DNA from: Phytophthora hibernalis
Taxonomy: Eukaryota; Oomycota; Peronosporomycetes; Peronosporales; Peronosporaceae
Length of the DNA: 64,000 bases
Reading direction: 5' to 3'
Assembly: GCA_012656075.1 (NCBI GenBank)
Contig: JAAKBF010000042.1
Coordinates: 248,001 to 312,000 of the forward strand
Notes under the pieces: model-generated
Seen by the model: the letters and a program-made list of their open reading frames with translations, nothing else
What the model was told of the DNA's origin: nothing
Databases searched by the model: none
Position numbers and translations under genes: made by a program
In this document: piece by piece, positions 1 through 11,018 of the stretch
How the letters are laid out: each line of letters begins with the position of its first letter
Position numbering within the stretch: position 1 is the first letter of the stretch

Positions 1-416
1 TACCCCAAGAGGATGGCGGTCGACTCCTCCGTCGCGTTGAAAAGAAAGACCTAGAAGAACGCGAAGACGATATCGACGAAGAAGAACGGTCCTTCAAGTC
101 TCTGGCGAAGTCCTTAGCGAAGCGTATTCCCGGTACAGAGGCTTGGAAGAAGCGCAGATTTGCTCAGAATGCGAGAGCGGAGGCTGTCCGTCGCCAGACT
201 GTGCGAGACAAAGCTGCATTTGCGAAGAAGGCGAGAGACGAGGCTGTGCGTCGCCAGAATTTGCGAGACAAAGCTGCATTTGCGAAGAAGGCGAGAGAGG
301 AGGCTGTGCGTCGCCAGACACAGCGAGACAAAGCTGCGTTTGCGAAGAACGCGAGAGAGGAGGCTGTGCGTCGTCAAACTTTGCGAGACAATGCACGCCT
401 TCCAAATCTAACATAA
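1..416 (+). CDS. RxLR-EER effector, 3' part (5' end outside the window)
   Basis: This is the C-terminal part of a secreted oomycete effector of the type delivered into plant cells. The frame is open from base 3 to the stop at 414-416. RLLR (an RxLR motif) lies at 21-32 and is followed by an acidic stretch ending in DIDEEER (the EER motif). The rest is strongly basic, built from 20-residue units of the type RDKAAFAKKAREEAVRRQ: three full units with partial ones at each end. No WY-domain signature is visible. It is almost identical to the gene at 4495-4991 up to near the stop, but has one more repeat unit. The signal peptide is expected just outside the window. Family assignment rests on motifs and the complete paralogue. 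The host target is unknown. Confidence 0.85.
   Translation, partial: PQEDGGRLLRRVEKKDLEEREDDIDEEERSFKSLAKSLAKRIPGTEAWKKRRFAQNARAEAVRRQTVRDKAAFAKKARDEAVRRQNLRDKAAFAKKAREEAVRRQTQRDKAAFAKNAREEAVRRQTLRDNARLPNLT
181..372 (+). repeat. 60-bp in-frame tandem repeat inside the effector gene
   Basis: The coding sequence repeats with an exact 60-bp period (units begin at 181, 241, 301 and 361). Each unit encodes 20 residues with the core RDKAAFAK-x-AR-x-EAVRRQ. The period keeps the frame, so gain or loss of a unit changes length only. The paralogue has matching units starting at 4816, 4876 and 4936. Confidence 0.9.
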
Positions 417-1091
417 TGAGACGTCTTCATTGCAGCACTAACATGTATGCAATCAGGATATCTCTACATTTTCTTTTGACAATATTTTTCCTTATACGAT
501 TTAAGGTACCTACCGGTAGAACCGTATTCCGCTGTTACAGGCGCAGTCGGGGGTATTAATAAGGCTCGTTTTATCGCAACGCATTTGGTCATATCTCTCT
601 TAACCACGATTCATATTGCTCATTGATGCCTACCTACGATATACCCATGTTCACCATACCTTCATGAGCTTGTTAAAAAATTCAAGCGCAAACAGCGATC
701 GATTTACTTGCCTCGTTCTGCCGGATATTTATCAAAAGAGACCGGGTTTCCACCCAAAGAGACCGTGTTTGGAACCCAGCCCATTGATTGGAAGAAATTA
801 AAGTGCGTTCTGTACTTGGCGTAGTCAACACTATATTTGTGACGGTTCCATGTGGGCATGGAAGAAGTCGGTAAATTTGCCTTGGAGATCTGGCAGAACA
901 CTTGTCATATAGGAATGGAACCTGATACGGCCCCGGTAACACACCACTCAGCTCTAATGTTGGTTCACATTGTATCTTAGTATCGAGAACCACAAAATTT
1001 CTACCCACTTGGCTTACAACGAGAAACACACAAACCATTTCTACGAGATAGTTTAAAAGAAAACTAGAATTCAAAGCGACGGAGCTGGTCG
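417..1091. other. No recognisable gene
   Basis: A gap between the first effector gene and the bZIP gene. Open frames here are short and have no recognisable motif. It should hold the 3' flanks of both convergent genes. I see no repeat or clear signal in it. Confidence 0.5.
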
Positions 1092-1909
1092 TCAGTCTTT
1101 CCTGACAAATTGACACTCGGGTGTGACGGTGGCTTTGTCGAACACGCAAGAAACATCCTCTAGATTTCCTAACAGCTTGAGCATCGGACTCAGTATGTCA
1201 GCGCGTGTCTGTATTCTCATCACTTTGCCACTAGAGTTGTCCAAGCCGAATGTCACGGAACCGCGCATGACCAGCTTCTGTCTGAGCATCCTGGCAGCGA
1301 GGGAGACCAGATGCCTCCATGACATCCGCCCTTCCCATCGCTATTCAGGTGTGGGAATGCGTAGCGCAACGTGTTATTGGTGATGGTTACGGTGGTGCTC
1401 GTCCCCACAACGAGTGTACCTGGAGTTGGCATATTCATCTCTTTCAGCTCCAGCTCGGTATCGTCGAAGTTAAGTGCAAAGAGTTTCCAGCTCTCGATCT
1501 GTGCCTGCTCAGCCAACGCAGAAGCATCAACCGCATCTGGCGCTAATATCCCTCGAAGAAAGCTTGCTGACGCAGCCTGCAGCGCTACCGGCGATGACAA
1601 GAATTGGCGAAAGTGACGCACGTACTCGGCCGCAAGAGCCCAAATCGAGGGCATCGTCGGAAGACGACAGTAGTCGTGACTTCGTAATTCCAACTCCTTA
1701 ACCTCTGCTTGGAGTGTGGCGATCTGGTCTCGAATATCGTTCATGATCTTGTCCTGCCTCTGCCGGTAGCGTGCCTGATTCGCTCGACAGCGTTCTCGGT
1801 GTTGAATCTTCTTCTTCAAGGCTTCCGTGACGACCGCAGCTTGGAGTTCAGTTGTGATCGGGTGCTTCGCAGTTTGGATCGTTGAAAGGATCTGGTTCAC
1901 CGTCTCCAT
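1092..1909 (-). CDS. bZIP transcription factor (one frameshift)
   Basis: A probable nuclear DNA-binding regulator. From the ATG at 1909, residues about 30-75 form a bZIP. The basic region reads KKKIQHRERCRANQARYRQRQ and leads into a short heptad segment (IMNDIRDQIATLQAEVKELEL). The N-x7-R spacing of basic regions is present as NQARYRQRQ. The C-terminal half (FLSSPVALQAA..., VMRGSVTFGLDNSSGKV..., VTPEC) resembles the conserved extension of many oomycete bZIPs, recalled from general knowledge rather than searched. The frame breaks near 1327 and continues one frame over to the stop at 1092. The total of 818 bases is one short of 273 codons, so a single missing base, real or an assembly error, explains the break. 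It looks intronless. Confidence 0.85.
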
Positions 1910-4494
1910 GTCCGATCTACGAACCGAACGACGATTACGACCCGAGCTTGTTTACTTTATCAAGGCTAGCACCGAGGTCATTGCCCTTTGGGACGGTCGT
2001 ACGTTCTTACGCGCGTGTGAGTCCTGTTGTGGGACGTTTGTCGGATATTGCGCCTTCGCTCTCGTGTAGGGTGCTTGGCGGTAGGTGTGGCGCAGTGACT
2101 GTTGTTTGTAGAGTGGCGTTTCTTGGACGTGCTCCTTCTTGCTGCGAGGGCAGGTACGTTGAACAACAGTGCCTATGGCACTGTCACTCAATGCAGCATA
2201 GTTGGGCGGGCTGAGAGCGTAAAGCTCCATGGAAGGGCGAAGCAGACTAGACTGAGGTGATCGGGGAGGATTTCGAAATGACGAGAGGACAAGTGAGCGG
2301 AAGGATGTTCATGATGTTATCACTGCTGACAGCGCCTCTGTTGCTCTGGATAGGGTTCGCGTGTCGCAAATCATTGAGCGGATGCAGCAGATACGAGCTT
2401 TTGAGCACGCGATCGCTGTTGACGGTTGACATTCTGCTCGTAACGGTGAACATCCAGGTGCAGGGGCGTTAGCGACCGGAGCAAAGAATATATCTATTTC
2501 CGGGAATCCGGAAGGCATCTGCTGAAGTTAGCCGCGACAAGGTTTCCGAACAATTAACTTGTGCAAGTAAGTTTCAGATATTGCTGGAAGATAGCTTACG
2601 ACCCAATTCAACAAAACATTTATATTTCAAGCATCTTTACAAAACTTGTATGTTTCAAGGAACAATAAATTCGAGTATAACACATCACAAATGACAAGAA
2701 GCCCTAAGATTTTGCACAATAGCCCTAAAGCAGCATACAAGCCAGCCGTCGTTATCTGTAACCTGATTTGTCCAGACGTAAGTAAGTATTTTCGGCTACT
2801 TTCTATTAACACGCATTGCCTGTAACATCCCGCCAAATATGGCTGTTTTGTACGGTATTTGAAAAGCCAATGTATTCCGGTAGTTTTTCGTTTGATATTA
2901 AATAAACAGTGCTCTAAGACCGATATAAAAACAAACTACATCGTTCCAGTCGTGTTTACATTGCTGACCTAGTTCTAAAGCATTGCGGCGCTGAAAATGG
3001 CATCTACGAGGGTGCCCGTGAAGAAATTGCATGTATCGCAATCAGATGCAACATAAAACAAGGATTTGACACATAAAATGAACCGACATGTAGCCATTGT
3101 GGACGTAAAATATCCATTTTATTAGCATTTCGAAGCATTTCATCTCCCCTACTTCTTACTGAGACTTGAAACTTCGTAACCTACGGTTTCAGACCTATGT
3201 GAACAGGCATACCAATTTTCAAAGCGATAGCATGCCTCCTTCGTAGGGCCCCCGTACAGACCATGAAGCCTGTTAGGGGCAATAGAAGGTAAGGGCTATC
3301 TTATATACTTTTGTTGTGAACACATTTTAGGACTCGCCTCACTGCAAGCAAAGCAGGCTACGTACCATTGCCAAGATTGGTTTATTGGTTTGTGGCCCGC
3401 TGGATTCAGATTTCTGTAGTTTTTGATACAATTTCGTAGTACTCTGTATCGTGCGAGGGCTAGTATTGGCTCGAAGCTAGGCAATGCCGTACGACTTTGT
3501 CAACCTATGGGCACGAATCCTCCCGTCGGTTGGCACACATGCAATCTTATAAGTGACCGTGCAAAATATTTTTTACGCTGCAAGTGTTTGCTTAGTGTTA
3601 ACTTAGAGGCGTGCCAGTCTGGCAGTCAGAAGATGCCAAGAGCTGTCACGATGTGCTTGGTGTGGTGAAATATCATCTCATCGACGCCTATCCATAATGT
3701 TGGCACAGCGATGGCAGCTCCAGACGGCTACTGTAGTTCTTGAAACTAAATCAAGTGTTAACATTCGAACAGAGCAGATACGTAGGCTAGCATGATTTGA
3801 AGCTGTGCCCTTTACTTAAATCAAGTGTTTCTTGGCGCTCTCACAGTTGGTCAGCCCTCTTGACTCAGGGTGGTATTGTGTTATCATTGTGGTATACGGT
3901 ATTATAGGTACATGTATCCAGCGTGTAATCTGTGATCGCGTGCGCTCATTGAACGTGCACACAAGCACAGATTACAATCATTGCGTTCAATGAGTTGAAT
4001 TGAATTGAAGCTGAGGTAGATTAATCCCATTTAACTTGCGCTAACGACACCTAATGTCCGTCACACACCGGTCCAAAAACGTTCAATGAACACAATCACA
4101 GATTACCCATACAATCACAGATTACCCGCTTCATTATTGTGCGTTCCTTGCTATACATGTAACATCGGCAATAAAACGGCAAAACACAATACTACACAAA
4201 TATGGCAATTTCAAAACATTTATATTTGTACCGTAAAGTTTGGATACAGTGAAACAGTGGTACAGTTTTTTGCTTGTCAAAAATCAGAATAGGGATAATT
4301 TTAGTTTTTACGATCGTAAAAAGTAATTGCATACAATTTTATTCTCATTTCTCAATATTTGAAGTTAGTTTTTACCTTTGTTTCTTTACAAATGAACGCC
4401 TATCCGGTCGATGAAACCTGCGCTAGAAATGTCATTCCTCAGTCCGCCCTGCAGCCCTCGAGTCGCCCAACACTCTCAAGAATCCAAAACAAGA
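1910..4494. other. Long intergenic stretch without a recognisable gene
   Basis: It holds only short, motif-free open frames on both strands. The first part is the bZIP upstream region. The rest is AT-richer, with short inverted repeats near 3926-4121. The end is the promoter of the second effector gene. I found no TATA box or oomycete core promoter that I would defend. Confidence 0.5.
3926..4121. repeat. Interleaved short inverted repeats
   Basis: TAATCTGTG (3926-3934) pairs with CACAGATTA (3966-3974). CTCATTGAACG (3945-3955) pairs with CGTTCAATGAG (3984-3994). The two pairs interleave as A-B-A'-B'. CGTTCAATGA recurs at 4080, and CACAGATTA recurs twice between 4097 and 4121. No coding role is apparent. 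Confidence 0.6.
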
Positions 4495-4991
4495 ATGCGG
4501 CTCATCTACATGTTTGCGGTAGTTATCGCGGCCACTCTTCACGCTAGCGGAAACGCTCTCTCTACGACCGAGGAATCCAACCACGTTGTCATCTCAAACA
4601 AGGCCACAAAACGAACGTCGTCCATTCACTAGGAGTACCCCAAGAGGATGGCGGTCGACTCCTCCGTCGCGTTGAAAAGAAAGACCTAGAAGAACGCGAA
4701 GACGATATCGACGAAGAAGAACGGTCCTTCAAGTCTCTGGCGAAGTCCTTGGCGAAGCGTATTCCCGGTACAGAGGCTTGGAAGAAGCGCAGATTTGCTC
4801 AGAATGCGAGAGCGGAGGCTGTGCGTCGCCAGAATTTGCGAGACAAAGCTGCGTTTGCGAAGAACGCGAGAGAGGAGGCTGTGCGTCGCCAGACACAGCG
4901 AGACAAAGCTGCGTTTGCGAAGAACGCGAGAGAGGAGGCTGTGCGTCGTCAAACTTTGCGAGACAATGGACGCCTTCCAACCCGACTGTAG
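4495..4991 (+). CDS. RxLR-EER effector with basic 20-residue repeats (one frameshift)
   Basis: A secreted oomycete effector, the complete paralogue of the partial gene at the window start. The ATG at 4495 opens a signal peptide (MRLIYMFAVVIAATLHASGN). RLLR follows at 4656-4667, then an acidic stretch ending DIDEEER, then two full 20-residue RDKAAFAK-type units with partial units at each end, and a stop at 4989-4991. The signal peptide and the RxLR lie in different frames, and the first frame ends at 4630-4632. The total of 497 bases is one short of 166 codons, so one base is missing between the two parts, near a short A run. It may be an assembly error or a real inactivation. RxLR effectors are known to be translocated into host cells to suppress immunity; no specific target can be inferred. 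No intron is seen. Confidence 0.85.
4816..4960 (+). repeat. 60-bp in-frame tandem repeat, shorter array
   Basis: The same 60-bp coding period as at 181-372, with units at 4816 and 4876 and a partial unit at 4936. There is one full unit fewer than in the upstream paralogue, although the flanking coding sequence is almost identical. Confidence 0.9.
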
Positions 4992-6067
4992 GAATGTGCT
5001 TTACAGCAATTAAGCTCGGCATCCACATAGCTTAAAGTCTTGTAAGACGTCAAATCCATCTCAATAGATGGACGTTAAACAGCGGGATCCCGGTGTGATA
5101 GAAGAAGATGAAAAAGTCGCGCTGCGCACGAAGAAGCTTTGGAATTTACGATTTTCTGGGATTGAAGTATTGAAGATGCCAGTGCTTGTTTACAATTACA
5201 GTCTAATAAGGGCCTCTTACAGCAAATGTATGAGCGTGAACTATACATATACGCCACGTCATCTTGTACATGCTTCGCAGCCGCAGCTCTGTTAGTGCCA
5301 CACAAGCGTTTTGATGATAATATAGTTGCACTAGAGTAGGTAAAATACAAAACCATCCCGTCTCGTTAAGGCTTTTACGGTGGCATTATAGAACTATAGT
5401 TTCTGGAGCTATTCAAAGTCTGGAGCTATTTTCAACATGATCGTCCAGACGACCTGTTTGAAGTGAAGTTTTTGAACCATCTCGTCTGGAGTAAGACGGA
5501 AACAAAAATCAACATGTCGCGATATAGCGGCTTGTTGAGTTCTCTTGCAACGCTTTGACACATTTACTTCTGTTACTTGTTTGACTAATACCTCGAGGTG
5601 CTTTCATGCCATTCGGCACTGTAGCTTTGCATTGGCCATCAGATTTCAAGAGAACTGTCAGCTGCGACAGGGGCCTCGATAACTCGCTTTTGGAGTGCAC
5701 TCACGGCCGAAAATGCCCCTGTCCATGACTTCACATGTTGTACATACTACATGTAAAAAAGGCTATACTTAGTTTTTGAATTGGACAAGAAAGTACGAAG
5801 TCCTTTTTAAAACTGCGGGAAGCTGACTTGATGCACGTAGTTTGCTTGCAAACTGCGTTGCAGCGCTCTGTCCCTGCATGTAGTTAGATCTACCTTCGAC
5901 GGACGTCTGAATTTGCACAGGGTGTATATTCGACGTGTTAGTGTTGACCTTTTATCGTGAACAACCAAAGCGAGGACAAATTTCAATGTCTATGCAACAA
6001 GTCAACATTGATTGCTGTGAAAAAAATATGTATTCGGGCTAGCTCTTGAGGCTCACTCATCATCTGC
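4992..6067. other. No recognisable gene
   Basis: Only short, motif-free frames. Homology with the upstream effector copy stops close to the stop codon, so this is not part of the duplicated unit. It ends at the acidic tail of the piggyBac relic. Confidence 0.5.
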
Positions 6068-9000
6068 TCATTGCGGACTTGCGCGGTGCGCGCTTACAAC
6101 GCCACTTCCAACGTGGCCCTCGACCACGTGCTCCTCGACTGGCCTCTCAGCGCGCTCCTCGACGCGCTCATCGGCCTGTTCTTCGACGCGCTCCTCGACG
6201 TGTTCCTCGACGCGCTCCTCGACGCTCTCCTCGAGGAGCACCTCGGCCTGCTCCTCAGCCTGATCTTCAGCCTGTTCATCGGCCTGCTCATCGTCGTCTT
6301 CATCGTTGGCGCGACGACGTTTCTTGCCGGGCCCTCGCATTTGGATGTCTCTCCCTACGCGAGGGCGCGGGCGCTCTTCGCCGTTCCGCCACTTGATGTG
6401 CCAGATCTGATGGCACGTCATGTTGTTTCCCACATAATGGCCGTGCCGTACACGGTCACACAGGTAGACACTGCATGCGCGACGTTAGTATAAGTAAGGT
6501 TCAACTCAAATACACGGTACTCACCGCTTGTTGCCGTCGCTGCACGCTTCACAGTAGAAGCGGGTGGCACTTCGTTGACCCACCTTCTTCTTCCTGATGG
6601 AGCAAACCTTGCACTGATGCTGAGGGCGCTTGGGAATACCCTGGCGCACCTGGGTCCACTCAGGGAATTCCGTGAGATTGTGCTCAGCAGGAACGTTGCC
6701 ACTTGTAGGCGTAGGCGGACCGGGCGACGGAATCTGCGTATTCAAAATAGCACAAAGTCAGCATGTTGTATAATATACGTCATCGCCAGTCAAACATGTT
6801 GTATATACCTCATCAATCAAGTCCTCCGCGGTAACCTGCAGCAGTTGTGTTTGCAGCTCACACAATAATTGCGTGTGGTCAGCAACCTCTCCACCACGTT
6901 GTTTTTGGGCCTCACGGAACACAATGAATGCGTTGACCAAAGCCATATCCACGAGACCAAGAAAGATCGTCTTATAGTATTTGCGAAATCGGACGGTGAG
7001 CTGCAACGAATAACGTTGCAAGCGTAGCTGGTCGTGAATATCCACCCCACCCACCCACCGATGATAGTCTCGCATGGAAGACGGGCATGGTATCACCGAC
7101 CGCTGGCCGCCTGGAATTCGTCTTCCTGTACAAGCATCATATGAAATTGTTAGAAGACAAAGCGTTACAGTACCTCCAATTGCACTTACCGCACGTTTCA
7201 ACCACGGTGCTACTGCCCGTCTACAGCCGATACACAGGCAAGCGATCCCATCACAGCATGACTTGGAGGGACGGGAAACATTTGGCTACAGCGATCGTAG
7301 CCGATCCACGAGGAGTCCCTGCTGGTTTCGTCGCGTCCGGCGCAATTATCGACGGCGGGAACCCTTTCTTGTTCGTCTGAATGGTCTCCACCGTGTAGAC
7401 GTTTCGCATGTAGAGCTGCAGAGCCAGCTGAATAGAGGTGTAGAACCGATCGGTTACAACAGCGTAGTACACACCGTCTTCTGGCGGCGGCAGCACTTCA
7501 TGCAGGTTGCGGATCACCGCAGCTGGTCCGGAGTTGGGATCTGCTGATTAGAGCGTGGGGTCCGCACCACTCAGCTCATCAGAATGCTGGTTTGACCCAC
7601 AGTAAACTTCAATTCTACCAAGACGCACATACAACATAGATATTATAAAGTAAGAGTCGTTATACAACATGTGGCACTTAACCAAAACAAATACCCCGCA
7701 CTCTCCACGATGGAGGCGCGGGGCAAAAATAGGTATGCAACATGCACACCACATCACTGCAACGTACCGGAGGCGGTAAGCAGTGTCTGCACAGCATGTC
7801 ATAAACAACTTGGTATCCCATTTGTGGGGCTTGTCCTTCATGAATTGCCGTGTCACGTTGAATCGGTTTCTCGATGGTGTCATGGCTTCGTCAAACGCCA
7901 AAACAGGGGGACTATGTAACCCCTCGGAAACGTACGCTGCAAAGTGTCGACAACCGAGCGAACCTACCAAGCTCGATCCGTCTCTGCCCTAGGGTCGGTG
8001 TTGTCCGTGAAATGCAGATTCTGCATCACTCTGTTGAAGCGGCCCTTCGACACGAACCGCCCAAATGTACACTTGGGTACGGCTCCGACTTGAGACGTAC
8101 CCCAGTGATCCGCCAAACGTCGCGCGTGAGGGCACAACATACGTGCCACAAGTAGTCCAATGCAGTGCAATAAATCTTCGGTCTTGATCTTCTTGTGCCT
8201 TTTCGTGTCAGCAAGCAAAACAGCGTCTCTCGTGGCATTCGCATCTTTCTCCAACTGCTTTTCATGCATACGATCTACACGTTCGTTCATATGCTGATTG
8301 TAGTATCGATTGCTCTCCGTTGCAATCCTACGCCACAATGTCGGTGGCATAAAAAGAAACAGTCTCAGAGGTGAGTCGGCATGATTCAGAGCCGCTTGAG
8401 TTGGCCCATACTCCCCGCATACAATCCAGGGTAGGGCTCCGGTCTCACTGCCTGTTTTGTGGTTTCTAGATCGATAACACACCGTGAACAAATTAGAACA
8501 TGTTGATATACACCATCGCTCTGAAATGAAACCCACCAAAGTTCCAGCCGTCCTGTCGCATCTTGATTCAAGCAGCCTCGTCCTGAGCTAGCACCGCCAT
8601 CTCATCCTTCGTCAGTGTGCTCCAATTATCCGTTGTGGTCTTCCAGTCGCGGGTTAGCTTGGACATGGACACCTTCAACCTTTCCTTCGTCAGCTTCCTC
8701 GTTGCTCGGTTTCTCTCGCGATCAAGAATAGCGTCTGCCTCCAATGAATGCTCACCCACGACTGGTATCTCCTCTTCTTCCGCCTCTTCAACGGGTAACC
8801 CGTCTTCGGCTCCTCTCTTCTTTGGTGCTGCCGACCTGTCCCTCCCGTCGGCCGTCTTCTTGGGCTTGCGCTTTTCTTTGGCTGCGCCCGCCTCAATCTT
8901 CTTCTTCGCTGCCGCAATGTAAGAGGCAACCTTGCCAATAGGCGGGCGACGAGCAGGTGCAGCTGGTCGAGGCACTGGTGTGGCCGGGAAGCTGAGATTA

Positions 9001-9167
9001 TTGCGGGCGTATGCTCGCCGTCGTCCGCGTCGGTGTCGCGGCTGCCTTCGAGGAAGGACCGATGCTCTGCAATCATGCGCAGACGTTCTGCCATGCTGCG
9101 GCCTTCCAGCCGCGCGTGGAATCTCTCCTTGTCCTTGCGAGTCTCGCGGCGTGCAGTTATTCTTCAC
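6068..9167 (-). pseudogene. piggyBac-type transposase, decayed
   Basis: A DDE transposase of the piggyBac superfamily (cut-and-paste at TTAA), read from right to left. Low-complexity, lysine-rich N-terminal sequence at 8568-9167 leads into the conserved core (LRLFLFMPPTLWRRIA, IKTEDLLHCIGLLVARM). All three expected acidic positions are visible: LAFDEAMTPSRNR, VVTDRFYTS and VGGVDIHDQLRLQRY. The C-terminal cysteine-rich finger follows (CKVC...CEAC...LCDRV...CHQIWH), split by an intron. Two further introns look correct, one with a perfect GTAAGT donor near 7190. Decay is clear: in-frame stops at 7548, 7251 and 7221, plus frameshifts near 7960 and 9000. A long acidic tail follows the finger. I could not identify terminal inverted repeats or flanking TTAA sites, so the element's ends are unknown. 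Confidence 0.9.
6098..6300 (-). repeat. Imperfect coding minisatellite encoding a Glu-rich tail
   Basis: On the minus strand this encodes an acidic run such as EQADEQAEDQAEEQAEV and VEERVEEHVEERVEEQADE. The DNA repeats 12-15 base units built on GTCGAGGAGCGC. It sits directly after the piggyBac cysteine-rich finger and shares its frame. Confidence 0.75.
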
Positions 9168-9520
9168 TCTCTGTTTCTGTTATTGAATGACAGAGAATGA
9201 AAGGGCTCTCTCCTGCCTTACATTTTGGTTAGAATTCCCACCTCTGCTACCGGCAAGCTCAGTATGGGCACGCCAATGACAACGGGGCATCTCTCCAAGC
9301 GCGCTTGTCGCGACCAGGAGGACGCAAGTGAATGTGAATGTCGGAGTGGGTGTGCAGGCGAGGAAGACATCAGCAGCTAGGACTCTAAAGATAAGGATGC
9401 AGACAGCTCGGAGGGTCCATCTGACGATAGCGGGCCGTATCATTTCCTCCTTTTAAAGGAGAGTTCTCGTCATGCGAGGCGTTTGAGGCTTGTTTTGCGC
9501 GGTAAGGGACTTTTGGACGC

Positions 9521-10406
9521 GTGTCGTGGGCGCTGGATTCAGGTCGAGCAACTACTCCAGCTCGAGACGACAGCGTTTCTGTTGCAAGCCTCTACTCAAT
9601 CGAAAACCTGGATGCTGTAACGGATGCTCGTATTGTACCTCCTGTGAAGCGGAAGCTGGAAATGGATGGGCCCGATGTACGTCAAGGTGTTACTACTATC
9701 GAATCTGAAGCGGGCGCGAACGATGTAGTTATACAGCTCAATACAGCAAGCCAGCCGTCTGGTAGACCGCGAATGAAACAATCTTTCAAGAAAGCGAAGC
9801 GGAGGAAGGAAATCGAAGAGACTAAGGCTTTTGCGGATAGCATTGTCCGTGTGGGTGACATCACGCTGGAGGTGTTTCATCACAAAATCGGAGGAAAATC
9901 TCGCTCGCTACACACATGTTCACGTGGTGGATCCAGTCTATATGCAGCTAGCAGATCTGAAGAAACGGGATAGCTGCATCGACACGAAGAGGCGAGTTTT
10001 TAGCGTGTACCAAGACCACCGGATAATCTGTTGCCCAACGTTCACCCATTTGGACTTCGATCACTGGTGTGGGGTCATTTTCGACTTCGAAAGGCGGACT
10101 GTGTGGAAGTACGATCCATTCCACAGGAATGATATCCTGAGTCTAGTGAAGTCGATCATCATGGATGTTTTTATCGGGCTCATTGACCCACAGCGCAAGA
10201 TGGAGATCCGCACATTCAATGGGTGGCGCCAGGGAGATGGATACAACTGCGGGGTTCTGGTCGTACTGTGGTTTGAGCTGTACCTGTCACTTGCAAGGAC
10301 AGCAAGTCCGGACGACGAGATTCCCATGGGGCAGGAGAGAGCTTACATCCAAAGTAGCTTTATCTCGAGCGGTACAAGTATTTTACGTATGTTTTCGATT
10401 GCATAG
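9521..10406 (+). pseudogene. Ulp1-like (C48) cysteine protease, transposon-associated relic
   Basis: The C-terminal part has the Ulp1/SENP signature: FDHWCGVIFDF (catalytic His), WKYDPFHRN (Asp), then GWRQGDGYNCGVLVVLW with the catalytic Cys. In cells this fold cleaves SUMO-like proteins. The preceding part (9521-9973) has a basic RPRMKQSFKKAKRRKEIEE segment and VGDITLEVFHH, a linker type I associate with oomycete Mutator-like proteins. The frame changes near 9900, here by one extra rather than one missing base. No transposase core is attached. I read it as the 3' end of a Mutator-type element rather than a host deSUMOylase, because the window holds a second similar relic inside such a region (51644-52528). 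Confidence 0.7.
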
Positions 10407-10490
10407 TTTAGAGCTTACACACCAGCGAGTAATACATGTGCATTTTTATGGCGAAAAACAATAGTAAAGTTAGCTCACAATACGCCAGCA

Positions 10491-10920
10491 TTAATTGGTG
10501 ACGTTCTTCACCTCGTGCAGGAATAGACTACCACGCTCGTCCAGCGTCTTCGTGCCAAACGTGTCCAAAGTGTACGCCAGCGTGTCGTTCATGTTGACGA
10601 TGGTTAGGTTCATGAACTGCGTTTCAATCTCCTCCATCGTGTCCACCTCCGAGTAGAGACCGAAGATGGAACTCTGCTTCGGCACAATACGCTCGTCAGC
10701 GGTTGAGGCAAATAAGTGAGCCTCGTCCAGCTTCAGAACTTGGCGGTGCGGCGGTGCTGGTCGTAGATGCACTGGTCGTCGCCTGGCAGACAGCGATTCA
10801 CGTTGTTGTACACGGGCATGAAGAAGTTGGTGATCGAGAAGCGATCGAGCTGCGGTCAGCGGTTGCGATCGTCGCGTTTGACATCGATTTGTGTGCTTAC
10901 ACAAATTGAGAGATTCCGTT
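10491..10920 (-). pseudogene. Decayed ORF of unknown family
   Basis: Protein-like sequence survives in one minus-strand frame around stops: DRFSITNFFMPVYNNVN and CIYDQHRRTAKF, then QSSIFGLYSEVDTMEEIE and LDERGSLFLHEVKNVTN to a stop at 10491. Clean codon-like composition suggests a real ancestral gene, but I do not recognise the family. In-frame stops after DRNR and after TAKF, and a frame change, mark it as broken. Confidence 0.4.
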
Positions 10921-11018
10921 TTCATATATACCATCCACGAACCGGTATTCTTCAACCCCACTGTTGCATGTGTCACATGTGTTTTCGTCCATTCTTTTGC
11001 AAATTAATTGGTGAACGT

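Noticed and set aside
94..414. Long open frames on both strands over the effector repeats
   Set aside because: They are shadows of a 60-bp coding repeat, which is open in several frames. Only the frame with RLLR and DEEER matches the paralogue.
6046..6493. Plus-strand Leu-rich and Arg-rich frames
   Set aside because: They are the complement of the Glu-rich minisatellite. The minus frame continues the transposase and is the better reading.
7074..7547. Plus-strand frame of 157 codons
   Set aside because: It lies opposite the piggyBac core, which has clear motifs on the minus strand.
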